A stretch of DNA of 64,000 nt from Eopsaltria australis (Eukaryota; Chordata; Aves; Passeriformes; Petroicidae), in contig JAVTVJ010000508.1 in NCBI GenBank assembly GCA_034509425.1, positions 1,116,001-1,180,000 on the forward strand, given 5' to 3'. Positions 1-14,871 of this stretch are shown in pieces. A program made the translations under genes and the position numbers. Each line of letters starts with the position of its first letter. The first letter of the stretch is position 1. The notes beneath the pieces were generated by a model that worked only from the letters and a program-made list of their open reading frames with translations, was not told where the DNA came from and did not search any database.

Positions 1-2442
1 ATACTAGTGCCTGTTGACGTCAGATGGTAGAGTGTCTCCTTTACCTCTTTGATATGGGACACAGTATTCCATGCTCCATTGTTGGCAAGGTGCCTCACAT
101 GAGAGATGTGTCTTACTGGATTTGCAAGGTACATCTAATATGAAAATGCTTGTTTGGCTGACTTAATAGAAAGTCATAAATAGAAGTATTAAGTCAGATA
201 TCTCATTTAGATTCATATTTTTGTCCAGTTCAGAGCATATTGCTTGTCTTTGTGTTCTTCCAATTAAGCCCTACTTCCTGAAAAAGCAATTCCATATCTG
301 TATTGTGCTTTGATTCTGCTGGTCTGTTTACTCAGTGCCTCTCTTAGGCACACTCTTTAAGTTTAAAACTTACCTAAATAAGTTTTTTTCCGACATGTTT
401 ATTTCATTAGAAAGTAGGAAAATGCATATTTTTATTGATGGCCTAGTTTAAAAGATGTCTTATTTTAAAAGAAGCTGTGACACATTTTTCAGATAGTGCT
501 TATTCCCTTCCTCAGTCTTCCTGTTTCTTGGAAAAATTCTCATTCCCTTAGTTCCATTTACCTCTTCACTTGCAAGTTTCTAGAACAGAGAGGAATTGTG
601 TACTGAACTGGGAAACATCAAAACCTCATTTTTGCAAATCAGTTCTGTAAACAAGGGTGGGTTCAGATGTGTACTGAAGTGCTTTCCTGAATCTCATTTT
701 ACTGAGAATTTGGTTTCAAGAAACAGTAACGTCTTTCCTTTATATACAAAATTCTGTTGTAATATACTATAGCTGTTCCTATGCCATCAATATAAGTCAA
801 GTGATCATTTTAAGGTTAAAACAGAATTGATATTCAGTATATCAAGATCCTTTTCTTCTAACAAGTTTTTTCTCTGGGACTTTGCTATAAATCACTTGTC
901 AAATATGTTCATATCCAGCACCACAGGCAACTATTTGACACTAACAAGAAATACTTTAGGAAATAGCAGGCTTTTTTCTTATGGCCTCATTTTACCTACA
1001 TCAATATTCCAGTATTTCTGGAATACTGATGTGTGTAATTTGCAACTCTCTGGGGAGAACTTTTGGAGCCTCCAGGAAATATAATAGAAATCAAATAAAA
1101 ATATAGAATTATTGTTTTTCAGAATAAGCTTCCTTGTTTATAAAGTTGTGTGGAATTTAGAAGATTTGAAGTCACAAATATTCCACACAAATTGTGTGCT
1201 AGAAAACATATTTTAGAACTTAGAAGGACGTAAAGACATAGTACTGATAACATCAGTGTTTTCAAAGAAAAATTACAGTTGATTTACTCATTGGAATATA
1301 TGAGAAAGCCTAAAAAAATAACAACTTTTTCTTAAATTCCTTATCACCTTTTCTGTGAGAATGATGGAACTATGTTGAGATTTTTGAGCCCATAAGGCCT
1401 TTGAGAACAATTCTGATGAAGATTTCTCATAGAAAAATATGCAGATGGAAAGGTTTGTTATGATCACAGTTGGATGAAAACCATCCTAGGGATTTGCAAA
1501 TGGCAGTTCACAGAAAATATGCAAATGAATATTCTGATGTAGTATATCCAAGAATAAATTTGTTGTGAGTTATTAATTTTTCTTCCTAACTGCTTATTTG
1601 TTTTAAGTGACTTTTTAAAAATCATAAAATGACGAAGGAACCTTGCCATAGGGACTGATATTACTGTCATCTTGAATGTAGATGGGACTTCATACTTCTT
1701 CATGTCACTGTAGTAACTGAAAAAGAAGATGGAAGTAGAAATATTCCTTGACGGAAATAAATACTACATTAATGCCGTGGATATGGAATAATGTCAAAGA
1801 TCTTTTAATGGGGAGTTATCCCCTTAGACACTTGAAATCTATAGGAAACTTGCAAGCTGCATTGAAATCTGACTTCTTGGCTTATTTTAGCCAACAATGA
1901 AAAAAACATCCTTTTTTATTTTTTTCTAAAGCATAAAAAAAATATGCAATACCTGATAACAAGAGATCCCAAGTCTGAAAACAGACTGAAAGACCGTGAT
2001 GATGGAACTCGCATCTATAGGAGGGAACATTTGGGATCAGATGTTTAAGATGTGATTATCTGTTAAATAAATATGAGGAAAACAAGAAAAACATTTGTAA
2101 CAACTAACATAATTTGAGAAACACACATCATGCCATGGAAAGCTAGTGAATCCATGTCTGTTATCCTCAGATGTTTATCACAGTTCTATAAATAACTTTT
2201 GAATAAAAATTTTTACTCGGTCTTTTGGCTGAGGTCTGTACTGAAGTCTGGACAGGGTGGGCTTTTTTAGAAGGCTGGACACCTAAGTTTGAGCTTCCCA
2301 CTGATTCTGGGCTGTCTCAGTATAGCCAATAAGAAGTGCAACTTTGTCAGCATCACCATCACTCGGTAAAATAATCAGTCTTTGCAGGAGACATGACAAC
2401 TCTTCCCCTGGCAATCTCTGACCATAACAAAAGAGTTCATGT
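1..2442. other. AT-rich intergenic DNA, no gene seen
   Basis: No open frame here resembles a known protein, and no RNA gene or recognisable transposon is visible. The longest frames are under 90 codons and lack codon-like structure. The only notable local structure is the hairpin listed separately at 998-1032. A diverged old repeat cannot be excluded by eye. Confidence 0.6.
998..1032. repeat. Near-perfect short inverted repeat (hairpin)
   Basis: Two 15-nt arms (998-1012 and 1018-1032) pair at 14 of 15 positions around a 5-nt loop TATTT; the single mismatch is at 1004/1026. Either strand could fold into a stable 35-nt hairpin. It is shorter than a usual pre-miRNA stem, and no flanking terminal repeats mark it as a transposon. 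Function unknown. Confidence 0.7.
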
Positions 2443-3560
2443 TCACAGAACCACAGAGCCACAGAAGAGCTGATGTTCAAAGGGACCTTGTCCAGCCTCC
2501 CTCCTCAAGCAGGGCCATGTAGAGCATGGTGCATAGAACTGTGTCCAGATGGTCTTTGTATATGAAAATCCCTCCGTGTCCCTGCACAACCTCTGCTGAG
2601 CCTCAGTCACCTTCACATAAGGTGATGGTCAGCCTGCAGCTCCTGTGTTTCAGTTTGCATCCTCCTTTCACCTATTTATATACATTGGTGAGATCCCCTG
2701 AAGCCATCTCTTCTCTAGGCTTAGCATTTCCAGCACTCTCAGCCTTTACTCATAGGAGAACTGCAGTTCCTTAATCATGCTCAGAGCCCTTCACTGAACT
2801 CTTTCCAATATGTCCACGTGTCTCATACTGAAGAGATCAGAACTGGACTCAGTACTTCAGTGGTGGCCCTTCCAGTGCTGAGTACAGGGGAAGGATTACC
2901 TCCCTCAACTTGCTGGCAGCACTCCTCCTAATGCAGCACAGGATATACAATTAGTCTTTGCCACAGTGACTATTGTTTGTTCACTCATGGTTGATGTGGT
3001 CTTCAGCAGGACACACAGATCCTTTTCTAACTTCCACTCTGTCAGTCCCCAGGAAGTACTGGTGCTGGGCTTGTTCTACTCCAGGTGCAAGACTTTGCAC
3101 TTCCCCTTGTTGAACTTCAGGATGTCCCTGTTAGCCCATTTCCCCAGCCAAGATCCCTCTGGTGTATCAGCCACTCCCATCAGTTTTGTCTGATCAGCAA
3201 ACTCTGGCCCACCATCCTGATCACAGTGAACAGAACTGTGCACAGTATTACCCCCTTGGATACACTTCTAGCTGCTGACCTCCAAGATGACTTTGGAGCA
3301 CACATCTCCACCTCCTGCTTACCTCTACAGGCAGCTTTAAATCTCATCCATGGAGAGACATCCATGCTCAGCCCATGGGAGCCCATGGGAGACAGCTTTA
3401 TTGAAGTCCAGGTAAAAAATACTGCCTGCTCCCCCCTTATCTACCAAGCCAGTCATTTCATAGAAGGACATGATGTTACTTAGGCTTTACCTCCCGTTTG
3501 TGAATCCATGTTTGGCTTTGCCTATCTGCTCTGTTTTGCAGTTCTTCATGCACTGTTATG
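2443..3560 (-). mobile_element. CR1 LINE fragment, minus orientation
   Basis: The left end looks like a degraded CR1 3' terminus on the minus strand (the plus strand reads CACAGAACCACAGAGCCACAG, followed by a GGGACCTTGTCCAGCC-like segment). Further right are blocks typical of the CR1 3' part: 'gcacttccccttgttgaact' near 3097, 'ctctggtgtatcagccactc' near 3158 and 'ttgaagtccaggt' near 3400. These are derived from the ORF2 reverse-transcriptase region and 3' UTR. The element is 5'-truncated, as most CR1 copies are, and all reading frames are broken. An 11-bp tandem duplication, GCCCATGGGAG, sits near 3378. Family assignment is by pattern recognition; subfamily unknown. Confidence 0.85.
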
Positions 3561-6500
3561 ACAGGGAATTTTAATAATCCCTTTATTCTAAAAATGCCTA
3601 TGGCCAATAGCTCAGGCATTTTCCTAAGAAGAGAGCTGCTGTAGCCAGAAGAAAATGAAAGAATTAGTAAACATGTTTGATAGTTACTATTAATATTGCT
3701 GTAATTAGACAGATTTTAAGGTATTAATAAACAATTAGAAAGGCATTATACTCCCTTCCATATATAAATACGATATATCATGGTTAATTCAATAAGTGCC
3801 TTTTACATAAAATTTTTTGCTAATTATGTATAAGTCAGATTTCCAGGAACTCTGAGAAGGTACTAGGTGCTCTTGGCACTCTGAATGAAGAATATGTACA
3901 AAGCTATCTTGAGCCACAAGCGGGTCATTTAAAGTATTTTTTCAACTTTTCATTCAATAATGTGCATTGAGTATCAGCTGAAAACCCCTGTTTCTAAATA
4001 AAACTGGTGTTTGAAATACTTGCAGTCAATTTGCCTGCTTAATCTATTCCATCTCCAAGCCAAACCCTTCACTGGAATTTTCAAAGTGAGTTAATGTGAT
4101 GGTTTACTTTAGTTTCAGAAAGGACAGCATGATATTTTTAGGACTGCAAATTAAGCTTATGGGATGCCAGTCTTTCAGATTTCATTTGGACAGACTGTGC
4201 TGTCTTCCATAAAACAAAAGTTCTAGAAGCTAAAATTCTTTTGTCATAGGATCTGCTGTCATTTCCCAAGCTACAAAATCTGATTATGAATGATTGTATG
4301 ATATGCAGTATAATATATTAGTAGAATTAACATATTAGTGCTAAGTACCGTGAGATAATGAATATGCACAAGTTTATCCAGGTCAGTGTCAGACCACATG
4401 CACAGGACACTAGTGATCCCTGCTTCAGGTAACTCTCACCTATAGACTCTGCTAGGCTAAATCTAGTGTTTACAGCTGTTTTGCATAAAACAATGAAAAC
4501 TTGAGGGTGGGTGCAAAATGAAAAGTGGATATTGTGTTATTTTTCAGCTTCAGTGGCATAGTCTATATGCTGTTTGATGAACGAACCAATAATCTCTAAT
4601 ATTTTGCTGGAGAAAAATATGAACTCTATATAGGCCAAAAAGGATTATCTTCTTAATGACAGCAATTTGCATTATTTTAATAGGATTTATTCCTAGTGGC
4701 TTGTAGCAGAGAATGAAAGAAGCATCCTGACTCATTCAACAAGATGTTTCCTGAATGAGTTCATGAGGTTATATGTAATGCTGGCATTGTATGGGCACTG
4801 CTGTGAAACAAAGCTGAATCCAATGGCAGAAGTTAGAAGAATCACGGAGGAATTGTTTCAGTCCTTTTGAACATAAGCAAATATTTTGTTTGTGATAAGA
4901 AATCCTCGTACAACTTTTTCTTTAGAGAAGGCAAGGAGAAACAAAGGCTACAAAAGGTGTTCTCTTGTGAGGAGCAGATCTCAGCATCTGCAGGATGCAG
5001 AGAGGGCTGGTTCAGCCCCAAAGACAGAGTCAGGCTGACAGCCTCCTTTTACTGCTGCTGCCTCCTCCAGAGAGACAGAAAACAGGATTGGAGAACACAA
5101 GTCAAGACACAAAAATTTGGCTCTAACTGATTAAATTAGTGATACATTAGACTTGCCCTGTGCACACTAAATAAGGTTGCAAATTTTCAGAGTTTTCAGG
5201 TTAGGAGGATGTAGTGGAAATGCACATGACCAGGAGAAATCTTGGCTCAAGAGGGATGCACAACTGCCTGGCTGCCCAGAAGCTGCTCCGTTAACCCATG
5301 CAGTGAAGGTGAGGTGGTGATGCAGAAAGTCTCCACTATCAATATAAAAGGCACAATACAGAAAATATGCAGCTTAATGATAACAGTGCTTCAGATGTCA
5401 TTTCATGCTTGCTGCATACCCACACATAGGCAAAGTCTTTGCATAACTTAGGCTAATGTCTTTAAGTTGTGTCAAAAATCAGATACTGCTTAGGAGCTTT
5501 GTGCTGAGGATGAGTAGGCTGCACAGTAAAACAGCTAACCAGACAGCCTTAACTACAGAACCTTTCTAATCTGTGAACTATTATGCCCTTTTACACTTTT
5601 CTTATGTTTTATATGTTTTATGTATACACATTGGTAAAGATGAAGATCGAGCCGGATATTTAACACAGTATCATATGGTGTAACTTTATTACCAGCTAAA
5701 ATAAATTGAAATTATGTCATTGAAGAAACTATATCAGAGAACTAAAGCTGAAGGCATTTTGGTATAAGCTTCTCCAGCTGTCTCTATAATCTGATCACAA
5801 AATATTGCAAATATTGAACCATGTTAATTTGAACAGAAATATGATCTGCATTACACTTACTTTTCAGCAATTGAGTAATTGACAAGTATTTGTTTTGAAT
5901 GGATACATTTAATTGAAAGAGACACCAGTATGAAATACAAGCCTTTGAAACTAACTCTATGGCTTAAATTACTATAAGACATGACTGGCAGCTGGCTGAC
6001 TCTGAAATCCCCAGGGGAAGTTTTCCTTTTGAAGCAATCTTAACAACTGTATCACTGAAGTGCACCCTTAATCAAAAATGATACTGTCATAGATTATCTC
6101 CTGTTGTTTCATAACCAGGCAAAGTGTGAAATTACTTCATGCCTTAATAGGGACCTACTGAAGGACAATTAAATATTCAAAGATGCTACATAAATAGTCT
6201 GTACTCCCTGGCCATCATACAATTTTATTGACTGTAAAGATTAAAAGCTTAAGGGGACAGTCTTGAGTTACTTTCACGAAAGCTAAAGGAAAATACTACG
6301 AGAAGGTAGGCTACTGAACTGAGCTAACCTGTCAGATGTTTGGATATGGCCCAGAATATCATAGATTGTGATTGCACCAGCTATTTTGCACAAAGAAACA
6401 AATTTTTCAAAACTACAGAAAGAAAGAATGTTATCACTTCCTTTTGTTATTTAATAAGGAAAAAAATACCACTTGTAGACTGCAAGAGGGAAAATTATTT

Positions 6501-9500
6501 CTTGGATGCCCCTTTCTTGGTTAAAACAGAAGTTCTGTTGATAAAAGAGCCCATTAGGACCGTTTTAATTTATCAAGAGAGGACAGGGCAAAATTATGAA
6601 TGAGAATAGGACCATTATTGTAGGAATGTGGATGGCTTGTCTGATTGAATTCTGACAATTAATCAATGCAGCTCTTCAAATGAGCTGAAAAACTCCACTT
6701 TCCCATCAGTTCCAGCTTGTAAACTAAAAACATTACTTTTTTTCCTCCATGTATTATTTACCTCAATAATAACTTGTTTTAGTGCTTCTCACAATAGTCC
6801 ATATAGGAGCTTAAAATGCTCTGAATTACTAAAATGTATGTTCTGTACTCCTGTTTGCCTAAAAAGAAAGTCCAGCAGCCACACCAGCCAAACTGTACCA
6901 ACCAAAATAGACTACTGAAGAGGGTGAAATTCAGGACACCCAGAAATGATGCTCCTGTACAGCAGATATTACAGTAAAGGGGCCTGAGTGGACTAAACCC
7001 ATGAATCATGTGTACTTCATGTTGAAGATCATGAACCACCTTTTAGAATGAATAAGACTCTATGAGTTGGCCTGAAAGCTAAAAGTATTACCTGTATCTC
7101 AACCTTTAGCTAGAGGTTCTTTTGCGCTGATCTAGTAACTTTTTTGGGGAATAAATTTCTTGTACATTTACTAATGTACTCAGAATAGCATAGACAACCC
7201 TGTAATTCCACTGGCATAGAAGCTTAACTGGCACGAAGTAAGGACCTGCATCACAAAATACGATTGCATTTTAGTAGCAAAATCCTTTGTGTGGAGTCAG
7301 CAGAAACAACTATGAAAATCTGAGTTCACAACAGAATTGTGACGAGACTGAGCTAGTTGTTACCTCTTGAAAATATTAATGTCAAACTCTTGGCCTTCAG
7401 TTTGCTTGTTTCCTGTTTCCTTCAAGAACAATTTTAGGTAATGCAGTTCTCTTCTGTTTGCTTTAGCTAAAACAGAAACCCCAAGAATTATGAGAAAACT
7501 CAGTGAAGGAAATGATCAGCCAAATTACCTAAATGGCGGGGTGTGGGTCTGCTGCTCCTCTTGGATACCAATTATACTTGCATGATCTCCGCACATGATC
7601 TCTCTCAGTACATCACACCTGCAACAGGAATCCTCTCTAATCACACATTTTATGTTTGTGGACAGGTGAAGAAATTATATTTTGGTTTGACAGGACTTCC
7701 CATCTTTGAGATTCTGGCCCAGATCACATTTGTTACTCCATGAAATTGTTTTCCTTGGTTAAACTGCAGGCAGCCATGCAAGACTGTACCAGAGGCACTA
7801 CAGTAACACAAAACATGCTCAGTGCATCCTCTGTGGTCTGGGTTCCTTTTTTGAGGTGGAATGGGGCACTTACAAACTCTGTCTTTGGGCAGGATGAGGC
7901 AGCTGTGTAAATCCAGTATCATTAAGTACCAGTAGTGATGTTTTATAAGACAGAACAGGAGAAGCAATGGTGAAACCTGGGAGCTAGTTTGGTTTGAGCT
8001 GCAGATGCAAGCTGGGACTGCATACAGCACAAAAAGAAGAATCTACAAGAAAGGTAAGATAAAGTCTAGTGCCATTTACTGTGACAGTGGCATAAAAAAT
8101 GTAGGACAGAAGACATCTGTGATGTCTCTTGGTGTGTATACTACTAAGGATACCTTTCAAAAGCTTGCCAGTAAACAGATATTCACATTTTTCAGAGTTG
8201 TAAGGATGCCTGTAAAAAAATTATCCATTTCATCGTATCTGTGAAGATGGTTCATTTTTAATGGTAATATTTTAAATAATGAATCTCTTTCAGAGCAGGG
8301 AATAAGCAAAGGCATTTTCTATCTGGTAATTCATCCTCTTTATTTGGAGCTGCCATGTAGGAATTAAAATTAAATTAAGCTGAAGGGACTGTCTTTTAAT
8401 ATAGAACAATATAAACCACACATATGAAATCATTCTCCTTATGGCTTAAGAACACATAATCCATATCAGAATGATGCTAATTCTGTATTTCTGCAGCTAT
8501 CTTGCATCTTTCCATTCAGATGTTAGCTTGAGAAAAAATTAATTTGTTTTCCCAGTATGATTTGAAATTAAATATTAAGTAGTTAATTTATCAGAGAACT
8601 TAACGTGTTGTTTCCAAACATTCTCCTTTTGCTTGAAACAAATTTAATGCAGGAACAGAAAAATGTATATTAGTCATCAAAAGCTGTTTATAGATGAGTT
8701 TAAAGTGCTTTCAACTAAAGGATTCTCATGATGCAGACTAAATTCCAGACCAATAGTGCAGAACAGAATTAGTGGAGGATGTATTAAATAGCCAAAGGTA
8801 ACTGAAAATGAGGAAAAGTAAAAATTTACATTTGGTTTACAATAAAATCCAATATAAGTATTTATCTTTTCTAACTTGGGGTGATCCAAGGCGAACTTTT
8901 GATACTGAGGCCAAAAATTTAAAAATGACTGCTTAGTTTAGGTATGTATTTCACGGGAGCCAAGTGAGATTCTGAATATGTCAGAAATAAACCTGACTTC
9001 AAATGTTACCGAATCAGTGCAGCCTCCTAGTGTGAAGAGGAAAAGCTGATTTTATTGTGGGTTGTTTTTTGGGTTTTTTTTAATGGGTGAGACATGAAAA
9101 CTGTGTCTGGGCTGAGTGTGGATACTCTTTGCACTGGAACTCAAGGTCCCTCTCCCTTAGTCCTTCTCTTCAAGGGATCTGACAGGCTGCTCAGTAGTTT
9201 CCTTATAGCCTTGGAATCCAGATCTGTGCCTTTGGCACAAGATGAGAACTTTTCTGAGACTTAACACCCACCAATATCTTTCTAATAGTGGAGCAAGCCT
9301 CATGGTTTTCTTTCAACCAAGCACTGTCTTCTGTAAAACCTGTCTAACAATTACCATGCCTGCTCAGGGAGAAGGAGACTCAAGTTTAAGGCTCTCCTCA
9401 GCCTCGTTGGTACTCGTCCCCACACTGACCAAAGACAAAGCTGGAGAAAATTCCTCATTCTTCTTGCTCTTTATCAATTTCATATTCAACCAAGACTGGA

Positions 9501-12500
9501 TGGAAAGCAACACATTCTTCCCCCCTCAGCCGTCTGTGACAGATACTGCCAAGGCTAGGAACCTGAACTAGGACTTCTTCTGCTGCAGTTGTAATACTGT
9601 GTCTAGTACTGAAACAAGCTCTGTTGCCACCCTGCATTAAGCTTGGCCTAAACCTGTATAATGGAGAAGGACATGGACAGCTTGTCTGTAAGTCTTAACT
9701 GGGAATGGGTGTGAGACATACCAGTATTTTTAGTCTGGGCAGCACAGTTATAGTTTGAATATTGTGTTTCCAAAATATTAGCATTGCTGTTTTCTTTTTT
9801 TAATCATCATCAGAAACATTGAAATGAAGGCGTTGATTGATCTACTATTGCCTAAAGACCCAGGCATAGCTTTTAGGGCTGCACCATTAGCATGAAGGGC
9901 TTCAGTTCCACTGACATCCAATGTCAGGTGTCCATATGCTTTGGATCTGCACTAGCTCCTCCATGAGTCCCATGGGATACCTGGGCAAGTTTTGTGGTCA
10001 TGGTTTCATCAGCAACTTGAACCTAGCTCTACATCCCAGACTAATATTCAGCAAAATGCAGATCCCTCTGCTTAAATTCTGTAGTTGCTTGTTAAAAGAT
10101 CAGGATTTCCAGACTTAGGCTTTGTACTGAGCAAAAAGCTACACTACCTGTACAGTACTGCTGTAAATCTATAGTTTGCAGAGCTCGTTGAAATCCTTTG
10201 GGACAAAAAGTCCTCTGAAAATGTGGGTATTTTATCAGTATGCAAGAGAAAATATACTTAAGTACAAAGTACTTATCACCTCTGGGGTGATAAGCAAAGG
10301 TTAATGATCACTGCCAGTCAAGCTGGGACAGTGACAAATGACCTGAAAGAGGGAGATATTCTAAGGGCAAGAGAAGATGCTCTAAGGTTGCATGAAGTAT
10401 TGAAAACAGACCCTTGAGCCCTTTTGTTTTATAGGGTCTTTCTTGTGTACGGGAATGATATCACCAAGAGGGTGATAGGCTTGTTCCTCCCTCAGAATCC
10501 TCATGGCCAAAGAGCATCAAAACCCATTAAAGATCTCATAGGATTAGGGGAATGTTTGCCAGTAGAGATAAAGCTGAGAGCTAGGGGAGTTTTGTAGACT
10601 GTGAATTATAAATGGTCCTTTGTGGGTTTTCCCACTAATGTCTCTATTCAAAAATGTATTGACTGTGAGTAAATTAGATAAGGATCCAGCACTTAGTATT
10701 GTGACGCATTCTTGTGGAGGGCAAACCTCTCTCATCAACTAAAGGCTTTGCCAGAATTGCTATTATATTTAATGAACCAGAAAATAATATACAGCCAGGT
10801 CAATACTCTTCCAAAAAATTCTGTTATAGGCCACAGCTAGGGGAAAGGACATCGTATCAGTGACATGTAGTGGGAGGTCAATTACTGTGCAAAATCACTT
10901 CACCAGCTAATATTTGGTGCTCAAAACTTCATCTGGCTTGCACTAATTGGAAGGTAGCCTGCATGTGAAATGCCCTCGGAAATGCAGGGATGCTTGCAGT
11001 GGGTTATGGCATTGCAAATGTTATCTTTTGCATTTTTGCCATTCCCAAACTAACGAACGCTGATAGTTACAAAAATGTGCTGAAGAACCCCAACAATGCC
11101 CTTGCTAGGGACTCAGTTATTTTAATGGAGAAATTTAATTAAGATTGCCCCCCCATTCCTCATTTTTGCAAGCTGGTGCACTTCTGACTTAGTGCTGAGA
11201 TATTATGGAAGAACATACTTTCCCCAAAAAGGAGAGCTTGACTAGACGTGCAATATTAAATGTTTTAGGATGTTTTGTCCTAATAAGATTAGAAAATAAT
11301 TTTGCTGATACAAATGATTGAAGTAGGGTATGATAAACATACGGTTCAGATAAGTACCAAGATCTAAGATGATTATCTAATCTGACCTTCTGTTTCTTTT
11401 GTTCACCTGGCACTGCATAGCAGTGATAGGAATGAGGGGCCAAGTCATAGGATCCTTTCTTTAATTTAGGCTGTTTTTGTTACTGTGGAACCACTCAGTC
11501 CCAACGGGGCTCCAGTATTAAAACTCTACATTTCTAACCCTCCCTGTGAACACATCACCCCAGTAAGGCACTTAGGTAGAGTTGCTGTTTGATCAGCCCT
11601 TCTGCTGACCTATACTAGGCTGATCTTTCAGCTAAACTAATTCTTTCTTTCCTAGATGGGATTAAGTTATAGCCTGAAATAAAAAAGTTCCTCTAGTCTT
11701 TCAAGCTTAATAGTCTTTATACAAATTTCTTTTAAGTACTTCTCTCTGCTTTTCTAAATCTTAACCAATTTTTCACACTTCCCCATCCAGAAATTGGTCA
11801 CAGTATTCTGGTAGGAGTCACATCCATACCAGATGTGAAACTGAGATGACCTCTTTACTCCTCTTCCACATGGCTTTGTTTAAATACTGAATGATTTCAT
11901 TTAGTCCCTTCAGCCACAATTGTGCTCTGAGAACTGTGTCTGGCTGCTTACCTGGGCAGTAAGTCATTATCAGAGTGATTGCTCATTAGTACAGAGCTCC
12001 TGATCTTTAAGTATGAGCCAATAAACTGAACAGAAATGCATACTGCTTGCTTGTGCCTGCTCAAAAACTCAATCCATATTCTATCAGTGATCTGTCAGCC
12101 TCATTGTTTACTGCTCCCTCTTGGTTTACTTCTCCCTCTATTCCTGTATACTTTCTCTATTATGGTTTGTTTTTCTTCCATGTCACTGATAAAAAGCAAA
12201 ATCATCTGAGGCCAAGAATAAGCCCTTGAAGGGTGTGGTAATTTTTTCTATTTGATGAAATTTCAGAGTCTACAGTGCCACACTGTCAGTTCAGTTTCAA
12301 TAGCTTTAATCAGTTATTTTTATATCCTGTTTCTTAAGCAGAAGGTTGTAAAAGTCTAGGTCAAGTGATGTACCAAAGTGCAAGTAGGTCACACGTGCAA
12401 TATTTCTTTTAATGCTGACATTTGTAATTGAATAAGAAGTATTGGAGTATGGACCAATATTTTTTTTTCATTGGAATTAATCATTCATTAATCCTATCAT

Positions 12501-14871
12501 CATTGGGACTAATTATTTTCTAGATTTTTCTATTGGTTCCTTATCTACCCTGATAAGGAGACAAACCCTGATACCCTTATAAGATGACCAGTTTACAACT
12601 TAAGAAAACACTTAGAAGTACTCACCCAGTATAAACTCTTCTTGCAGACTATAGGTCAAGATTATTAGCAATTATTTTAGAGACTATCAGGTAGGCTGCA
12701 ATGTAGTGCAGGCATCTCTTACTAAAGAGCTATAATCTCTAAGATAACATCCCAAATTCTTTATGGGATGGATATATATTGCCTATAATGGGTAAATATC
12801 CAAATAATTGGGGGTTTTTCTTTCTTTTTTTAAAATAAATAATGCCATTCTATTTCTAAAAAAAAAGTTGTAAATTGTTCTAAATTTAGTTGCATTATCA
12901 TTAATCTTTCATCTCACATGTCCCTAAAGTGTTAGATGCCCATATTTTCTAGCAAAATGAAAGCATAATTTCATAACTATACTTAAAATTGTACTTAATT
13001 TTGGTGCGTTGAAGATCTCAAGATTAAATTCAGTGAGGCCAATTCAATTAGACATACTGCAAACCTCGGTGAAGGTGCCAACTTCTGGAGAACATAGTTA
13101 TTAATCACTATGAGCCACATCATGTCCTCTGAGTTAGCTAAATACACACATAGAGCTGGACTTAAACTGAGGACAAGACCTTCCACTCCTTTAATGATTA
13201 AACAATGATAATAACGATGTCAGTGAGAAATTAGTTAAGACAAATTTGACTATCCAAACCTAGAAAGGAACATTGTAAAGATTTTGTGTCTAAAGGTATT
13301 CAGCTAGAAAAATTCCTAAAGATCTCAAGACATAATGCTGGCATCCACCAAAATGTGGTTGGATCATGGAGATAATTTTATAAACATTGGGAAGAAAAAA
13401 GTAACTCCTGTAGTTTCTCATCAATGGTTTCTTCTTTGGCAATCCTATCTGGAAAGACTCTCAGAAATAAGTTTAAACGTTCTTCAGTGAATTTGTACAG
13501 TGAATATACAAAGTACAGTGACCATGGAAGTGAACATATCTTCACCTTGCAAAGAGAAGAGCTACAATTTGGAGTTTTTAGATCAATTTTTAAGGAAAGG
13601 GTAAAATCAGTAAACTTTGGAATACTATATAGAAAATTTAGATTATCTAACAAAATACTGAAAAAAAAAACAAGCAATGCAGGTCCTGATCTATTTTTAC
13701 TTGAAAACACAGATGAAGGGCCAAATCTGCTTCCTAAGTTATCTTTCAAAAGCAGCCCTAATCCATGGTCCTAAAATCAGATCCTATCACTTCCCTAACC
13801 AGGACATGTGCTGGAAACATTGTATTCCAATTTTATTCCAGCTTTCTGTGAAGAAAAGATATTTGAACTACAGCTGCTGTCTTATAAATTTTACAAAATA
13901 AAGTGTCAGGGAAATTCACTTTGTTAAGGGAAAAGCAGCTTTTAAGAATGATCTTGATACACATATATGCAGATCAGCCAAGCTGACCCCTGCTATCCGT
14001 TTGGATCTGAAGTGAAATTAAACCATGCTATTAAACTTGGCCATCTGCACTAAGGATGCTAAGGAAACCTGCTAATTATTATTAGCTCTATTATATACTG
14101 TAGTGTTGGCATCAGTATTTCATAACTAGCCTCACACAATAAAATGTATAATCATTTCTTTTTCCTCCTACTTGCACAGCAGTCAACTGCCTAGGACACT
14201 TATAGGAATTTGAATCTTGTAGTGCCAGCTAATGTTTTTCCCCAATCAGTGGAGAGAGAACAGTAGATTTTCTGTGAGATTATTTACTTTGGATCTCCTT
14301 TCCCATATATGTATAAGTCCTGCAAACATTTATGCACGTAATTAATTTCTTGCAGGTAAACAATTACCTCACTGGGGCTAAGACTTCTAATGTTCTTACT
14401 TAATGTTCTTATTTTTATGTTTTCCATAACCTAAATTCAATTTATGGAGAATTTTCAGAATTTCTCACTATTTCTAGATGCTTGCTTAGCTGCTGCTTAT
14501 TATTGGCAAGATAGAAAAAAAAATGTTATGCAAACTTTTTCCCTTTCTTCATAGTAAATTTTGGCTTTATTTAGTGTCCCCAAAACCATAGAGAAGCTCT
14601 TGCAGGCTTAAATATATAGTGGCTCAAGCCCTGAGGCACTCATGCAGGAGCTCTGTTTCTATGATCCGACATTCACTCACGAGGATCACTGCTTTCCTTT
14701 TGCTGCCATTTTTGTTTGCTTCAATCCATTCCCCTTAGTCTACTGGTATTCAAATAACCTTTCTTTCAACTACAGGAATACAAGTTATTTATTCCCAAGT
14801 CATCATTTCAGTTATTTCCAAAATTGGCAGCTACCATCCTGATAACATTGAATAGCACTATGGATTCTTCT
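3561..14871. other. Long AT-rich intergenic stretch, no gene seen
   Basis: No reading frame in this stretch of about 11 kb resembles a known protein, and frames stay at or below about 126 codons on both strands. I see no CpG island, tRNA or clear transposon. One hairpin (10272-10294) is listed separately. The overlapping minus and plus frames near 13.4-13.8 kb are longer than average, but neither has recognisable domains. Confidence 0.55.
10272..10294. repeat. Perfect 9-bp inverted repeat
   Basis: CTTATCACC (10272-10280) and GGTGATAAG (10286-10294) are exact complements around a 5-nt loop TCTGG. The half site contains GATAA, the core of GATA-factor sites, once on each strand. No gene is near, so a role is speculative. 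Confidence 0.6.

Noticed and set aside
13378..13774. Overlapping frames of 116-123 codons on opposite strands
   Set aside because: Neither has recognisable motifs, and mirrored open frames of this kind arise by chance in AT-rich DNA.
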